64,000 nt of DNA from Corynebacterium sp. P3-F1 (GCF_030503635.1 NZ_CP129965.1:682001-746000), one strand, 5' to 3'. Numbered from the stretch's first letter, positions 28,701 to 37,474 are shown. The notes: generated by a model not told the origin, from the letters alone. Numbers and translations: made by a program.

Positions 28701-29114
28701 ATGTCTACTGACGGCGACAGTTCGAGCCATTCAGTCGCTCTGCCCATGATCCTCATCATAGGGGTCATCACCCTCGTAGCCACGATCTATTCCCTCGTCC
28801 ACGATCCCGAGGACACAGATGGGATCCAGGAGTGCACGTCAGTTCCGCCGGAAGCAACACAGCTTATCGACGCAATCCACTCCTCCGGCCCCTTCCGCCA
28901 CCCCTCCAACGACGGCAAGCACTTTGGCAATTACGAGAGCATTTTGCCGGAGGAGGATTCCAACTATTACCGGGAGTACACCGTTTCCACTCCTGGGGTG
29001 AACCACCGCGGCGAGCGCCGCATTGTCACCGGCGGCGGCAACCCGACCGACCCGGACGTGTACTACTACACAGACGACCACTACGAATCCTTCTGTGAAA
29101 TGGATGTCCAGTAA
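28701..29114 (+). CDS. Membrane-anchored guanyl-specific ribonuclease (RNase Sa/N1 family)
   Basis: A 137-residue protein with one N-terminal hydrophobic helix (about 13-33) and an external microbial RNase domain: HFGNYESILPEE, YYREYTVSTPGV, GERRIV and YTDDHYESF. The catalytic triad matching RNase Sa is Glu92, Arg107 and His127. Two cysteines (45 and 132) bracket the domain and could form the family disulfide. It cleaves RNA after guanine. The helix lacks an obvious signal peptidase site, so it may stay attached to the outer membrane face. The barstar-like gene starts within its stop codon, as expected for a toxin and its inhibitor. Confidence 0.85.
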   Translation: MSTDGDSSSHSVALPMILIIGVITLVATIYSLVHDPEDTDGIQECTSVPPEATQLIDAIHSSGPFRHPSNDGKHFGNYESILPEEDSNYYREYTVSTPGVNHRGERRIVTGGGNPTDPDVYYYTDDHYESFCEMDVQ

Positions 29115-29431
29115 TGGACAGCCGAGAAATGGACGGTGCATCCAACACCATCGTCATCGACTGCCCCGTCCGCTCCATCGAGGACCTCGGCGCCGGCATC
29201 ATCGCAGCCGTCTACGCCCCCGAAGAGCGCACCTCCCCGCAGCTCACCGGCCCCGCAAATCCCAACGAACGCCCCGTCCCACGCAACCTTGACGCCCTCG
29301 CCGACCTCCTGCGCGAAACCCAGGCGCACCACCTGGTGGTGACGGATTGGCACATTCCCACGGAAGTGGCCGACAGATTGCTCGACGTCCTGGCCCTCGA
29401 GGGCGTCCAGCTCACATCCGGCCAGCGCTGA
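29114..29431 (+). CDS. Barstar-like ribonuclease inhibitor
   Basis: A 105-residue acidic cytoplasmic protein. The barstar core appears as NLDALADLLRETQAHHLVVTDW followed by an amphipathic helix (VADRLLDVLALEG), and the N-terminal strand NTIVIDCPVRSIEDL matches the first strand-helix. It would bind and block the ribonuclease encoded just upstream. The ATG overlaps the RNase TAA by one base (TAATG), so translation is coupled. The central loop is longer than in classical barstar (about 90 residues). Confidence 0.75.
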   Translation: MDSREMDGASNTIVIDCPVRSIEDLGAGIIAAVYAPEERTSPQLTGPANPNERPVPRNLDALADLLRETQAHHLVVTDWHIPTEVADRLLDVLALEGVQLTSGQR

Positions 29432-29466
29432 ACCAGTACGACCTAGGCGCGACGCGACCGTCAACA

Positions 29467-29680
29467 AAAACCTGAACTCGTCGCCCGTTCATCAGGCTCA
29501 TGTTGAATGAATTGCACATTTCAGTGCGCAACTGCGCCGATTGTTCAGGTTTCAGCGAGAAACCTGAACTCCAGCGCGGTAGATAGGGGACATGGGGGAA
29601 AATCAATCATGGGTGCACTTCGCTGATCAGGGCGTTCACGAAATCCGGGAACACTACCTGCGCGAGCGAATTCAGGTTTC
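29467..29680. repeat. Cluster of TTCAGGTTTC repeats
   Basis: A perfect ten-base inverted repeat, TTCAGGTTTC-agcga-GAAACCTGAA, spans 29544-29568, just upstream of the AbiEi-like start codon. A further exact copy lies inside that gene at 29671-29680, and a 9/10 copy in reverse orientation lies at 29467-29476. This looks like a multi-site operator or a recombination/binding element. Confidence 0.7.
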
Positions 29681-30542
29681 ACGCAGGGATCCCGGCGCTC
29701 GGTCCCCCAACCTCATTTCTGTGGCTCCGACCAGCGCGATCCCGGCCAGATGGTTCCGCAAACTCAGCCCGAAAATGCAGTTCACCGTGCGGGGCGCTGT
29801 TGCTGCACGGGAATCGCGCAAGGCCGTGCTCATGGGTCCGTGGGCTGCGGCGCAATGGGGAATGTGGTTCATCGCGCCGAAGGATCGGATGGTGGGGATG
29901 GCGCTGCCGTCGGGGCATCAGCCGTCGAAAAGCAAGTTCCCTCCTGGTGTACGATTCGTATCCACAAAGATCCGGGAGGATGAAATTGTGGAGCTGGATG
30001 GCGTGCGCGTGACGCATCCGCTGCGCACGTACATGGACCTGTGCCGAATGGGGCAGCGCACGAATGCGTGGCTCGCTGCAGGGTGGCTGCTCCAGCGCGG
30101 GCTGGGCGCAGACGAGATTTCTTCCTATGCGGAGGAATTCGCGGGGCCGATGCACCCGAACCGGAGACGGATGGCCATCTCACTACCCCACCGTGCGGCG
30201 GAACTGACCTCGTTCCCGCATCTGCTGGCGTACGCGCTGCTGGATGACTCGCTTGTCTCCGTTCGAACGCACTGCGAGCTCGACGAGATGGGGCACGCTA
30301 TTCTCCTTGCCGGTAACGATCTTGTCATCGCCGTCGACGAGGATCCGCTCATGCGTCAGCTCGAAACCGACCCGGAACAAAAACAGCTCGCTCAACGGCT
30401 GCGCAAGCGCGAACGGTGGGTGGCCGCCCGCGGATTCCGCAAACTCTATTTCACTGCGGAGGAGATCGAAGCTGACCCGGAGGAATTCGTGAGCGAAGTC
30501 CTGGGAGCGAGACACCAGCGGCGGCGCGATCTCTCGTACTGA
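29592..30542 (+). CDS. AbiEi/DUF559-like protein (possible type IV antitoxin or VSR-fold protein)
   Basis: A 316-residue basic protein. The layout resembles actinobacterial proteins annotated as AbiEi-like or DUF559. It has an N-terminal basic region, then KAVLMGPWAAAQWGMWFI, the conserved VTHPLRTYMDLCRMG, a helical part, and a C-terminus resembling the VSR-like endonuclease fold (LVIAVDED, then RKRERWVAARGFRKLYFTAEE). The nuclease Asp/Glu/Gln-x-Lys set is not clearly complete, so catalysis is uncertain. No AbiEii nucleotidyltransferase toxin follows; the next gene is dgt on the other strand. Inverted repeats directly upstream suggest autoregulation. The ATG at 29592 has a weak ribosome site (tagggg). 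Confidence 0.55.
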   Translation: MGENQSWVHFADQGVHEIREHYLRERIQVSRRDPGARSPNLISVAPTSAIPARWFRKLSPKMQFTVRGAVAARESRKAVLMGPWAAAQWGMWFIAPKDRMVGMALPSGHQPSKSKFPPGVRFVSTKIREDEIVELDGVRVTHPLRTYMDLCRMGQRTNAWLAAGWLLQRGLGADEISSYAEEFAGPMHPNRRRMAISLPHRAAELTSFPHLLAYALLDDSLVSVRTHCELDEMGHAILLAGNDLVIAVDEDPLMRQLETDPEQKQLAQRLRKRERWVAARGFRKLYFTAEEIEADPEEFVSEVLGARHQRRRDLSY

Positions 30543-30556
30543 AAAGGCGATTGCGC

Positions 30557-31822
30557 TTAGAGGTACCCCTCGAAGGAGGCGGTCTTCTTCGCCGTGCGCT
30601 CCAGACGGGACTCGGTCATGGAGGCGATCTGGTCGATGATCACGCGTTGGCGGGCAGCGTCCGAATCGGCCTCGTGCCACCAGGCGGCAAACATGGTGTC
30701 CAGTGAGCCCGGCGCGCCGGCGGTGAGGTAGTCGTAGACGCGAACAATGCGGTTGCGCTGCCGGTCCTGGCGGGCGATGTGGGCGGGCATGTCCATCACG
30801 TAAAGCACCGCCACGGTCTTGAGCAAACGCACTTCCGCCTCGGCTTCCGGCGTGATGACCAGCTGGCCGTGCATGCGGCCGACGGGCCCGGGGTTCGCTT
30901 TCTCTGTCGCGGCGATCACTGCACCGACGTAGCGGCCGACCAGTTCAGAAGTCATCTTCTTCAACGTGACGTAACCGGTCAGCGAGAAGTCGAAATCCGC
31001 GGCGGCGGAGACGATGGGGAGGGAGCGGAGGCGGGCGGCGGCGTCGATAAGCTCATCCGCCGTGCCTCCGAATGCGGCCGCGCCTTTCGCGGCGAGCGCG
31101 GCGAGCTCCACCAGATCCCACAGAACCTTGAGGTCCACGCGGCCGGAGACAATGCCGTCCTCGACATCGTGGACGCTGTAGGCGATGTCGTCGGAGCAGT
31201 CCATGACTTGCGCCTCCATCGGCGGGAGGTCGTCGGTGTGGCCTTCGCGCAGCCAGGCGAGAATGTCGGTGTCCTCGTCGTACGCTCCGTACTTGCGGTT
31301 CACGGTGCCATCCGGGTTCGTGCGCGTGCGCGGGTACTTGCACGCGGCGTCCAGCGCGGCACGGGTGAGATTGAGGCCGAAGGACTGCCCGTCCACCAGC
31401 ACCTTCGGCTCCAGGCGGGCCAGTATCCGCAGCGTCTGCGCGTTGCCCTCGAAGCCGCCGCAACCTGCGGCGAGCTCGTTGAGCGCCACCTCCCCGTTGT
31501 GGCCGTACGGCGGGTGCCCGATGTCGTGGGTGAGCCCCGCCATCTCGCACAGGTCCGGGTTGAGCCCGAGCCCCACGCCGATGCTGCGGGAGATCTGGGC
31601 GACCTCCAGCGAGTGCGTCAGGCGGGTGCGCGGAGTATCCCCGTCGCGCGGGCCCACCACCTGGGTCTTGTCGGCCAAACGGCGCAAGGCGGCAGAGTGC
31701 AGCACGCGGGCCCTGTCGCGCGCGAACGCGTCGCGGTGCTCCTCCATGCTCGCGAGCTGCGAGCCCTTCTCCGGCTCCGCCGCGCGGCGGGCCAGGTCCA
31801 CCGGATCATACTGGTACGTCAT
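30557..31822 (-). CDS. dgt: Deoxyguanosinetriphosphate triphosphohydrolase-like HD protein
   Basis: A 421-residue HD-superfamily enzyme that removes triphosphate from dNTPs. The metal site is spread over RTRLTHSLEV, LTHDIGHPPYGHNGE and the later Asp in MDCSDDIAYSVHDVEDG, all intact, as is SAALRRLADKTQV near the N-terminus. The length fits the actinobacterial type (Rv2344c). The ATG at 31822 starts MTYQYDPVDLARRA; the longer upstream frame overlaps the divergent gene's promoter and is not protein-like. It is divergent from the TPM gene. Confidence 0.94.
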   Translation of the reverse strand: MTYQYDPVDLARRAAEPEKGSQLASMEEHRDAFARDRARVLHSAALRRLADKTQVVGPRDGDTPRTRLTHSLEVAQISRSIGVGLGLNPDLCEMAGLTHDIGHPPYGHNGEVALNELAAGCGGFEGNAQTLRILARLEPKVLVDGQSFGLNLTRAALDAACKYPRTRTNPDGTVNRKYGAYDEDTDILAWLREGHTDDLPPMEAQVMDCSDDIAYSVHDVEDGIVSGRVDLKVLWDLVELAALAAKGAAAFGGTADELIDAAARLRSLPIVSAAADFDFSLTGYVTLKKMTSELVGRYVGAVIAATEKANPGPVGRMHGQLVITPEAEAEVRLLKTVAVLYVMDMPAHIARQDRQRNRIVRVYDYLTAGAPGSLDTMFAAWWHEADSDAARQRVIIDQIASMTESRLERTAKKTASFEGYL

Positions 31823-31890
31823 AGCGCCACCGAGCCTAATCGGGAAATATGCCCGTCCACGGGCACCACGCGCGCGGTACCCTAGTGGGC

Positions 31891-33912
31891 ATGACTTCGC
31901 GTTACCTCCGTATTGCTCTCGCCGCCCCTGCCCTTGCCGGCGGCATTGCTCTATCCGCCGCACCTCTGACGCTCGCCGCCGTCGATGCTGTGCAGGCTCA
32001 GGCCCCGGCAGCCACCGGCGCGTCCGTCGCACCGACCGGCCTGAGGGACAAGGTCACCGACGACGCCGGCGTACTCTCCGGGGGAGAAAAGTCGCAGATC
32101 GAGGACGCGATCGTGCAGCTGCAACAGTCGAAGCAGCTCAACGCCTACGTGGTGTATCTGGACACCTTCGGCGACGACGACCCGGCCGCGTGGGTACGCG
32201 AGGCCGTCACGGAGAAGGGGCCGAACACCGCGGTGATCGCTATTTCACCGGGCGACGGCAAGTTCAACGTGAACGGTGGCTCCCAGTGGAGCTCTTCCGC
32301 GATCGACTCAATGTACAACTCCGCCTACTCCCAGCTGGCGCAGAAGAACTACGGCGCGGCGGGCCTGGACGCCATTAACGCCGTCAACGGCTCCACTGAC
32401 GGCGAGGGCGCCGCGATCGTGGCTGGTGGTCTCGGCGCCGCGGCACTTGCTGGCGGCGGCTTCTGGCTCTACGGCCGCAACAAGAACAAGAAGGCGGACC
32501 AAAAGCAGCTCGCCTCCGCGCGCGAGCTCAGCCCCGGCGACACCGATTCGCTTGGCCGTCTGCCCACGCCGACGCTGGAGCAGCTCGCCCAGGACACGCT
32601 CGTCCACACCGACGAGTCGATCCGCGTGGGCAAGGAAGAGTTGAAGGTCGCCACTGAGGAATTCGGCGCCGAGCGCGTGCGCCCGTTCACGTCCGCGATG
32701 AACCAGGCCACCTCCGCCCTGCAGCGCGCATTCAACATTCACCACCGTCTCTACGACGCCATCCCGGAGACAGAGCCGGAAAAGCGCGCCATGCTCATCG
32801 ACATCATTTCCTCCTGCGGCCAGGCGGAAGAGGCGCTCAACAGCAAGAGCGAAGAATTCCAGAACATGCGCAACGTTCTCATGAAGGCTGACCAGGAGAT
32901 CGATGCGATCTTCCAGCGCACGGTGGACCTGCGCGCTCGCGTCGAGCCCGCTCGCGCGACGTTGAACGACCTGCGCGCGACCTACTCTGAGCAAATCCTC
33001 GAATCCATCAGCCGCAACGTGGACGTCGCGCTCGAATCCATCGACGAGGCGGAAAAGCAGCTGGAGCAAGCCCGCAGCCTCGCCGCACAGCCGGCCGGCA
33101 AGCAAGGCGCACTCGTCGATATTCTCCGCGGTGCCCAGCACACCGTCGAGGTCGCCGACAACAATTTGGACGCCATCGAGCACGCCGACGCGAATATCCA
33201 GACCGCGCGCACGAACCTGCCCGCCCTCATCCAGGAGATCAAGGACGAGCTGCGGGAGATCGAGGATCTCAAGGCCGAGCGTGAGCGCGGCGCGCGTATC
33301 GACGTCTCCGCTCTCGACTCCATCTCCTCCCGCGCCCGCCAGGAACTGAGTGTCATGGGCAACCGCGAAGAGACCGACCCTCTGGCGCTGTTCATGGAGT
33401 TGACCCAGCTGGACACGGACATCGATGCTGAGATCGACAAAGCCCGTGGTGTGGCCAGCGACCAGAAGCGCCAACTGCAGCTCCTCGACCAGCAGCTGCA
33501 GGTCGCTGCCGCCCAGATCCAAGGTGCACAGGACCTCATCCAGTCCCGTGGCCGCATTATCGGCTCCCGCGCCCGCGGCTTGCTCGCCGAATCCGGCCGC
33601 CAGTTCGCGGAGGCACAGAACCGCCGCATCAAGGACACCCGCGGCGCGATCGAGTACGCCCGGGAGGCCACGAACACCGCCCGCCGGGCGGCGCAGGCTG
33701 CGGAGAACGACATCGATAACTACCGCCGCCGTCAGACCTCCCACTCCATGAACAACATGGCCAGCGCGATCATCTGGGGCTCCCTGCTCTCCGGAGGTGG
33801 CGGCTTCGGTGGCGGATACGGCGGCGGCTTCGGTGGAGGCGGCGGTGGCGGCTTTAGCGGTGGCGGAGGAGGCTTCGCCGGCGGAATGGGCGGCCGCGGC
33901 GGAAGCTTCTAG
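31891..33912 (+). CDS. TPM-domain membrane protein with a long coiled coil and a Gly-rich tail
   Basis: A 673-residue envelope protein like Rv2345. A signal peptide (1-~40, ending near AVQAQA) leads to a TPM domain (about 50-165: LRDKVTDDAGVLSGGEKSQI...), then one transmembrane helix (about 173-193, AAIVAGGLGAAALAGGGFWLY). A long intracellular alpha-helical coiled-coil region (about 200-620) follows, and a C-terminal glycine-rich tail (about 635-673) of GGGFGGGYGG repeats. TPM domains are found in proteins of photosystem repair and in YgcG-like bacterial proteins; the role here is unknown. The ATG at 31891 gives a proper signal peptide. Confidence 0.85.
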   Translation: MTSRYLRIALAAPALAGGIALSAAPLTLAAVDAVQAQAPAATGASVAPTGLRDKVTDDAGVLSGGEKSQIEDAIVQLQQSKQLNAYVVYLDTFGDDDPAAWVREAVTEKGPNTAVIAISPGDGKFNVNGGSQWSSSAIDSMYNSAYSQLAQKNYGAAGLDAINAVNGSTDGEGAAIVAGGLGAAALAGGGFWLYGRNKNKKADQKQLASARELSPGDTDSLGRLPTPTLEQLAQDTLVHTDESIRVGKEELKVATEEFGAERVRPFTSAMNQATSALQRAFNIHHRLYDAIPETEPEKRAMLIDIISSCGQAEEALNSKSEEFQNMRNVLMKADQEIDAIFQRTVDLRARVEPARATLNDLRATYSEQILESISRNVDVALESIDEAEKQLEQARSLAAQPAGKQGALVDILRGAQHTVEVADNNLDAIEHADANIQTARTNLPALIQEIKDELREIEDLKAERERGARIDVSALDSISSRARQELSVMGNREETDPLALFMELTQLDTDIDAEIDKARGVASDQKRQLQLLDQQLQVAAAQIQGAQDLIQSRGRIIGSRARGLLAESGRQFAEAQNRRIKDTRGAIEYAREATNTARRAAQAAENDIDNYRRRQTSHSMNNMASAIIWGSLLSGGGGFGGGYGGGFGGGGGGGFSGGGGGFAGGMGGRGGSF

Positions 33913-33918
33913 CCCGTG

Positions 33919-34344
33919 CTAGATCCTGGTGGCGCGCCCGGGCGTGTCCATCAGGGTCAGCGCCCAGGTGATGAAGACCAGGTCGGGCAAAGGTGCACCG
34001 TCGAAAAGCTCGACGTGCAATTCCGTGCCTCTGCGAGGCGATGTGCGCGCGACAACGACGCCGTCGTCGACGATGGTGCGCGACTGGCTGAAGGTGCTGT
34101 CCCTCTGCGCGCGGTAGCGCCGCGATCCGCACCGCGCGGTGAGCGTGCCCGTGTTCAATCCGCGCATACGTATCTGGAAGGGCTCCTCGCCGGATGTTCC
34201 CCTGACTTCCCAGCGCAGCGCCCCTGCTGTGTGGGAGACCTCGATGACCTTCCCGTCGACGGTGAGCTGATTATCCGCCGTGACGGCCGCGACGACGGTG
34301 TCGTCGGCGAGAAGCGTCGCCCCGTACCACACCGCGCTGATCAT
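33919..34344 (-). CDS. Unknown protein, related to its upstream neighbour
   Basis: A beta-rich protein of about 141 residues without signal peptide or membrane helix: MISAVWYGATLLADDTVVAA, TADNQLTVDGKVIEVSHTAG, RSRTIV-type strands, and a C-terminal hydrophobic helix LPDLVFITWALTLMD. The end resembles PVDIVALAWASRLVLEA of the next gene upstream, so the two look like diverged tandem copies with a LURP-one-like beta-barrel plus a helix; that comparison is tentative. The ATG at 34344 has ggggga seven bases upstream; an ATG at 34359 is possible. It is convergent with the TPM gene (six bases). Confidence 0.6.
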   Translation of the reverse strand: MISAVWYGATLLADDTVVAAVTADNQLTVDGKVIEVSHTAGALRWEVRGTSGEEPFQIRMRGLNTGTLTARCGSRRYRAQRDSTFSQSRTIVDDGVVVARTSPRRGTELHVELFDGAPLPDLVFITWALTLMDTPGRATRI

Positions 34345-34379
34345 GTGCCTGTCCCCCATTGTTGCTGTGCTTGCTGTTC

Positions 34380-34898
34380 TTACTGGGGTGCGACGAACCA
34401 CACGACGACAATGAAGACGCTGAGCAGCACCAAGAAGGCGATGAGCGCCGTCGAATTGGTCATCTTGCGCGCTTCGAGCACGAGCCGACTGGCCCACGCG
34501 AGCGCGACAATGTCCACGGGTGCCAGATCGGTTTCCCCCTCGAATTCTAGGATGGCGCGGCGCACCCCGTTGTGGTCAGAGGTGAACTGCCCTACCTTCT
34601 GCCCCGCGGCACCGTCGATGATCCAGTTCTTGGAGGTCTCCGCAACCATCACGTACTGCCGCTCATCCACCGTGACCGGGATCTGCTTGTCGCGACGCAG
34701 CGAACCGTTGACGCGGACCACTTCGCGGCCGCCCTGCGTCGCCACAGCGCCGCCTTCCGGGGTGGTCACCAGGTCCCACACCTCGCCAGAGATGAGCTCG
34801 GCGCGATCGTGCGTGAACTTCGCCAGCGCGTCCGGGCCTCCCTCTGCGAGCAGAACGGGTGCCTCACGGTCCGCGCGATCCCAACTGACGTAATGCAT
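34380..34898 (-). CDS. Unknown beta-rich protein with a C-terminal membrane helix
   Basis: A 172-residue protein. The first ~130 residues are predicted beta-rich (WDLVTTPEGGAVATQGGREV, QYVMVAETSKNWIIDGAAGQ, RRAILEFEGETDLAPVDIVA), reminiscent of LURP-one/scramblase-like barrels. A single transmembrane helix (about 148-168, STALIAFLVLLSVFIVVVWF) ends the protein, so it is probably tail-anchored. No catalytic motif was recognised. It starts at an ATG with taggagc upstream, 12 bases after glyS on the same strand, and is followed by a smaller related gene. Confidence 0.65.
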   Translation of the reverse strand: MHYVSWDRADREAPVLLAEGGPDALAKFTHDRAELISGEVWDLVTTPEGGAVATQGGREVVRVNGSLRRDKQIPVTVDERQYVMVAETSKNWIIDGAAGQKVGQFTSDHNGVRRAILEFEGETDLAPVDIVALAWASRLVLEARKMTNSTALIAFLVLLSVFIVVVWFVAPQ

Positions 34899-34910
34899 GA
34901 GCCCCAGCTC

Positions 34911-36293
34911 CTAGCAGCCGATCAGGCGCGCGGCCAGGTAGGACTCCAGCTCATCGAGCTTCACGCGCTCCTGCTCCATGGTGTCGCGCTCGCGCACCGT
35001 CACCGCCTGGTCCTCGAGAGAGTCGAAGTCGTAGGTGACGCAGAACGGGGTACCGATCTCATCCTGGCGGCGGTAGCGGCGTCCGATCGCACCCGAGGTG
35101 TCGTAATCGACATTCCAGTGCTGGCGCAGCGTGTCCGCGAGCTCCTGCGCCGGGCCGGACAGCTCCGGCTTCTTCGACAGCGGCAGCACGGCCACTTTCA
35201 CCGGCGCAAGACGGCGGTCGAGTTTGAGCACGACGCGGGTGTCCACCCCGCCCTTGGCGTTCGGAGCCTCATCCTCGTGGTAGGCGTCGATAAGAAAGGC
35301 CATCATCGCACGTCCCAGACCGGCGGCCGGCTCGATGCAGTACGGAATCCAGCGCTCGCCCGACTCTTGGTCGAAGAAGCTCAGGTCCTCGCCGGATGCC
35401 TCCGCGTGCGTCTTCAGGTCATAGTCGGTGCGGTTGGCCACACCCTCGAGCTCGCCCCACTTGGAGCCCTGGAAACCGTAGGCATACTCGATGTCCACCG
35501 TGCGCTTCGAGTAGTGCGACAGCTTTTCCTTCGGGTGCTCGTACAGTCGCAGGTTGTCCGGGTTAATACCCAGATCGATGTACCACTGGTGGCGGTTGTC
35601 GATCCAGTACTGGTGCCACTGCTCGTCCTCGCCAGGTTTGACAAAAAACTCCATCTCCATTTGCTCGAACTCGCGGGTGCGGAAGATGAAGTTGCCCGGG
35701 GTGATCTCGTTGCGGAAGGACTTGCCTGTGTTTGCGATGCCGAACGGCGGCTTCATGCGCGACGACGTCATCACATTCTTGAAGTCGACGAAGATGCCCT
35801 GCGCCGTCTCCGGGCGCATGTAGTGCAGACCCTCTTTATCGTCGACGGGGCCCAGGTAGGTCTTCATCAGGCCGGAGAACTCACGCGGCTCGGTCCAGTT
35901 GCCGGGCTGGCCGGTCTCCGGGTCGTTGATGTCCGCCAGACCGTTTGCCGGCGGGTGGCCATGTTTCTCCTCGTAGGCCTCCAGCAGGTGGTCCGCACGG
36001 TAGCGCTTGTGGGTGTGCAGGGATTCCACCAACGGGTCGGTGAACACGTCGACGTGGCCGGAAGCGACCCAAACCTGCGGCGGGAGAATGATGGAGGTAT
36101 CCACACCCACGACATCATTCCGGGTCTGCACCATGTGCTTCCACCACTGGCGCTTGAGGTTCTCCTTGAGTTCCACGCCCAGCGGACCATAATCCCATGC
36201 GGACCGGGTACCCCCGTAAATCTCGCCGGCCGGGAAGACCAGGCCGCGGCGCTTGCACAGGTTCACAACGGTATCGATCACGGTCGAGGCCAT
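34911..36293 (-). CDS. glyS: Glycyl-tRNA synthetase (alpha2 type)
   Basis: A 460-residue class II synthetase charging tRNA-Gly. Motifs: N-terminal [27 protein letters not shown], class II motif 2 around [26 protein letters not shown], motif 3 near [16 protein letters not shown], and an anticodon-binding domain from about 365 ([13 protein letters not shown]). This is the single-chain eukaryote/Gram-positive form. The ATG at 36293 starts [16 protein letters not shown]; the frame further upstream lacks homology. Two unknown genes follow downstream, and smtB is divergent upstream. Confidence 0.97.
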   Translation of the reverse strand: MASTVIDTVVNLCKRRGLVFPAGEIYGGTRSAWDYGPLGVELKENLKRQWWKHMVQTRNDVVGVDTSIILPPQVWVASGHVDVFTDPLVESLHTHKRYRADHLLEAYEEKHGHPPANGLADINDPETGQPGNWTEPREFSGLMKTYLGPVDDKEGLHYMRPETAQGIFVDFKNVMTSSRMKPPFGIANTGKSFRNEITPGNFIFRTREFEQMEMEFFVKPGEDEQWHQYWIDNRHQWYIDLGINPDNLRLYEHPKEKLSHYSKRTVDIEYAYGFQGSKWGELEGVANRTDYDLKTHAEASGEDLSFFDQESGERWIPYCIEPAAGLGRAMMAFLIDAYHEDEAPNAKGGVDTRVVLKLDRRLAPVKVAVLPLSKKPELSGPAQELADTLRQHWNVDYDTSGAIGRRYRRQDEIGTPFCVTYDFDSLEDQAVTVRERDTMEQERVKLDELESYLAARLIGC

Positions 36294-36469
36294 GGGTAAG
36301 TCCACTCTCCTGAAAAGTTCGGTGAAACAGCTAAATGGCGCATCTAACGCCTCGCCGACGTTAGGCAACGCAGACAAGTGTAGCCGTTGCGCTAAAGCGC
36401 AGGTTCAACGGCCGGAATCAGAAAAATGGGGCACGCGAGCTACAAACCAGGACACCGGATTAGTAAACT

Positions 36470-36519
36470 TGAAGTTCATCTGAAACCTTCTGCGTAACCG
36501 GCGCGGAAAGGGTATACCC
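36470..36519 (+). promoter_or_regulatory. Palindromes in the smtB-zur promoter region
   Basis: TGAAGTTCA (36470-36478) and the perfect palindrome GGGTATACCC (36510-36519) lie upstream of smtB. SmtB/ArsR operators often contain TGAA...TTCA halves, and TATACC at 36513 could be a -10. Assignment is tentative. Confidence 0.4.
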
Positions 36520-36565
36520 GTTACGCCCCACCACGTGCAGCGCCCCGGAAATGAAAGGATGCCGG

Positions 36566-37018
36566 ATGAGCCACCCCGCGAACTGGTCCGGGGAGAAGAT
36601 GACTCGGACGTCGGAAATCATCGGTGCACTCGATTCCCCTCTGCGTCTGCGGATCCTGTTGCTGCTGAGCGAGCGCGACCACGTGGTGCACGAACTGGTG
36701 GACTCGTTGGACAAATCCCAACCCCTTGTCAGCCAGCACCTCCGCGTGCTCAAGAAGGCCGGTCTTGTGGATGCCACTCGTTCTGGCAGGGAGGTGGTGT
36801 ACCACCTGGCTGTACCCGGTGTGATCGCCACGCTCGAATCCCTGTCCACGCTCCCCCGCCAAGCGGATGACGATCTGGCAGCACGTAGGCAACGCACCCC
36901 GGACTTCATCGATGCGACAGAGAGCACAGGCTCCGCGGCGGCATTCGGCCCGCTGCCGGATAGCATCCCGGAACGTGATCCGGGCCTGACTCCGAACACA
37001 CCGGCACCACCGATGTAA
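36566..37018 (+). CDS. smtB: ArsR/SmtB family metal-responsive repressor
   Basis: A 150-residue winged-helix regulator: IIGALDSPLRLRILLLLSERDHVVHELVDSLDKSQPLVSQHLRVLKKAGLVDATRSGREVVYHLAVPG shows, in pieces, the ArsR dimer helix, the SQPLVSQHLRVL recognition helix and the wing. It lies 24 bases upstream of zur, the same pairing as mycobacterial Rv2358-Rv2359, where SmtB senses zinc and represses the operon. The C-terminal ~45 residues are proline-rich and not part of the domain. The ATG at 36566 has aaagga at good spacing; an ATG at 36551 is less suitable. Confidence 0.88.
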   Translation: MSHPANWSGEKMTRTSEIIGALDSPLRLRILLLLSERDHVVHELVDSLDKSQPLVSQHLRVLKKAGLVDATRSGREVVYHLAVPGVIATLESLSTLPRQADDDLAARRQRTPDFIDATESTGSAAAFGPLPDSIPERDPGLTPNTPAPPM

Positions 37019-37042
37019 AAGGCGGGCCCTAAGGTAGAAGGT

Positions 37043-37474
37043 ATGACTACTCGGCCGGCCAAGAAGGACGCTCCCCCGAAGATCGGCGCGCGCAACACAC
37101 GCCAACGCAGCGCCGTGGTGGATGTCCTGCAAGACATTGACCGGTTCGCCTCCGCCCAATCAATCCACCGGGAACTGTGCGACCGCGGGCAAAAAGTCGG
37201 CCTGACCACGGTCTACCGCACCCTGCAAACACTGACTGAGGTGGGTGCCGTCGACGCGTTGAATTCCGACACCGGCGAGACTCTCTACCGCCACTGCCTG
37301 ACCGACCGGCACCACCACCACTTGGTGTGCACCAACTGCGGCCGCAGCGAGGAGATCGAAGGTGGCCCGGTCGAACAGTGGGCGAAAGAGACCGCCGAGA
37401 ACTACGGCTTCGAGCTCAGCGGGCACGACGCGGAGATCTTCGGCGTGTGCGAGAACTGCCAGCAGAACGCTTAA
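37043..37474 (+). CDS. zur: Zinc uptake regulator (Fur family)
   Basis: A 143-residue Fur-family repressor. The winged helix is NTRQRSAVVDVLQDIDRFAS...GLTTVYRTLQTLTEVGAVD, the metal-sensing region has RHHHHLVCTNCG, and the structural zinc site is completed by CENCQ at the C-terminus (two CxxC pairs). Position after smtB and sequence style indicate Zur rather than iron-sensing Fur (Rv2359 equivalent). With zinc it would repress uptake genes. Its stop TAA overlaps, tail to tail, the stop of the ferritin-like/VIT gene by four bases (TTAA). Confidence 0.92.
   Translation: MTTRPAKKDAPPKIGARNTRQRSAVVDVLQDIDRFASAQSIHRELCDRGQKVGLTTVYRTLQTLTEVGAVDALNSDTGETLYRHCLTDRHHHHLVCTNCGRSEEIEGGPVEQWAKETAENYGFELSGHDAEIFGVCENCQQNA

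Noticed and set aside
32308-33744. A 478-codon frame opposite the TPM gene
   Set aside because: Shadow of the coiled-coil coding region.
34572-36299. A 575-codon plus-strand frame opposite glyS
   Set aside because: Arg/Leu/Val-rich antisense shadow; glyS is certain on the minus strand.
36294-36420. T-box riboswitch in the glyS leader
   Set aside because: A CTAACG/CGTTAG inverted repeat exists, but no T-box core sequence or antiterminator was seen.
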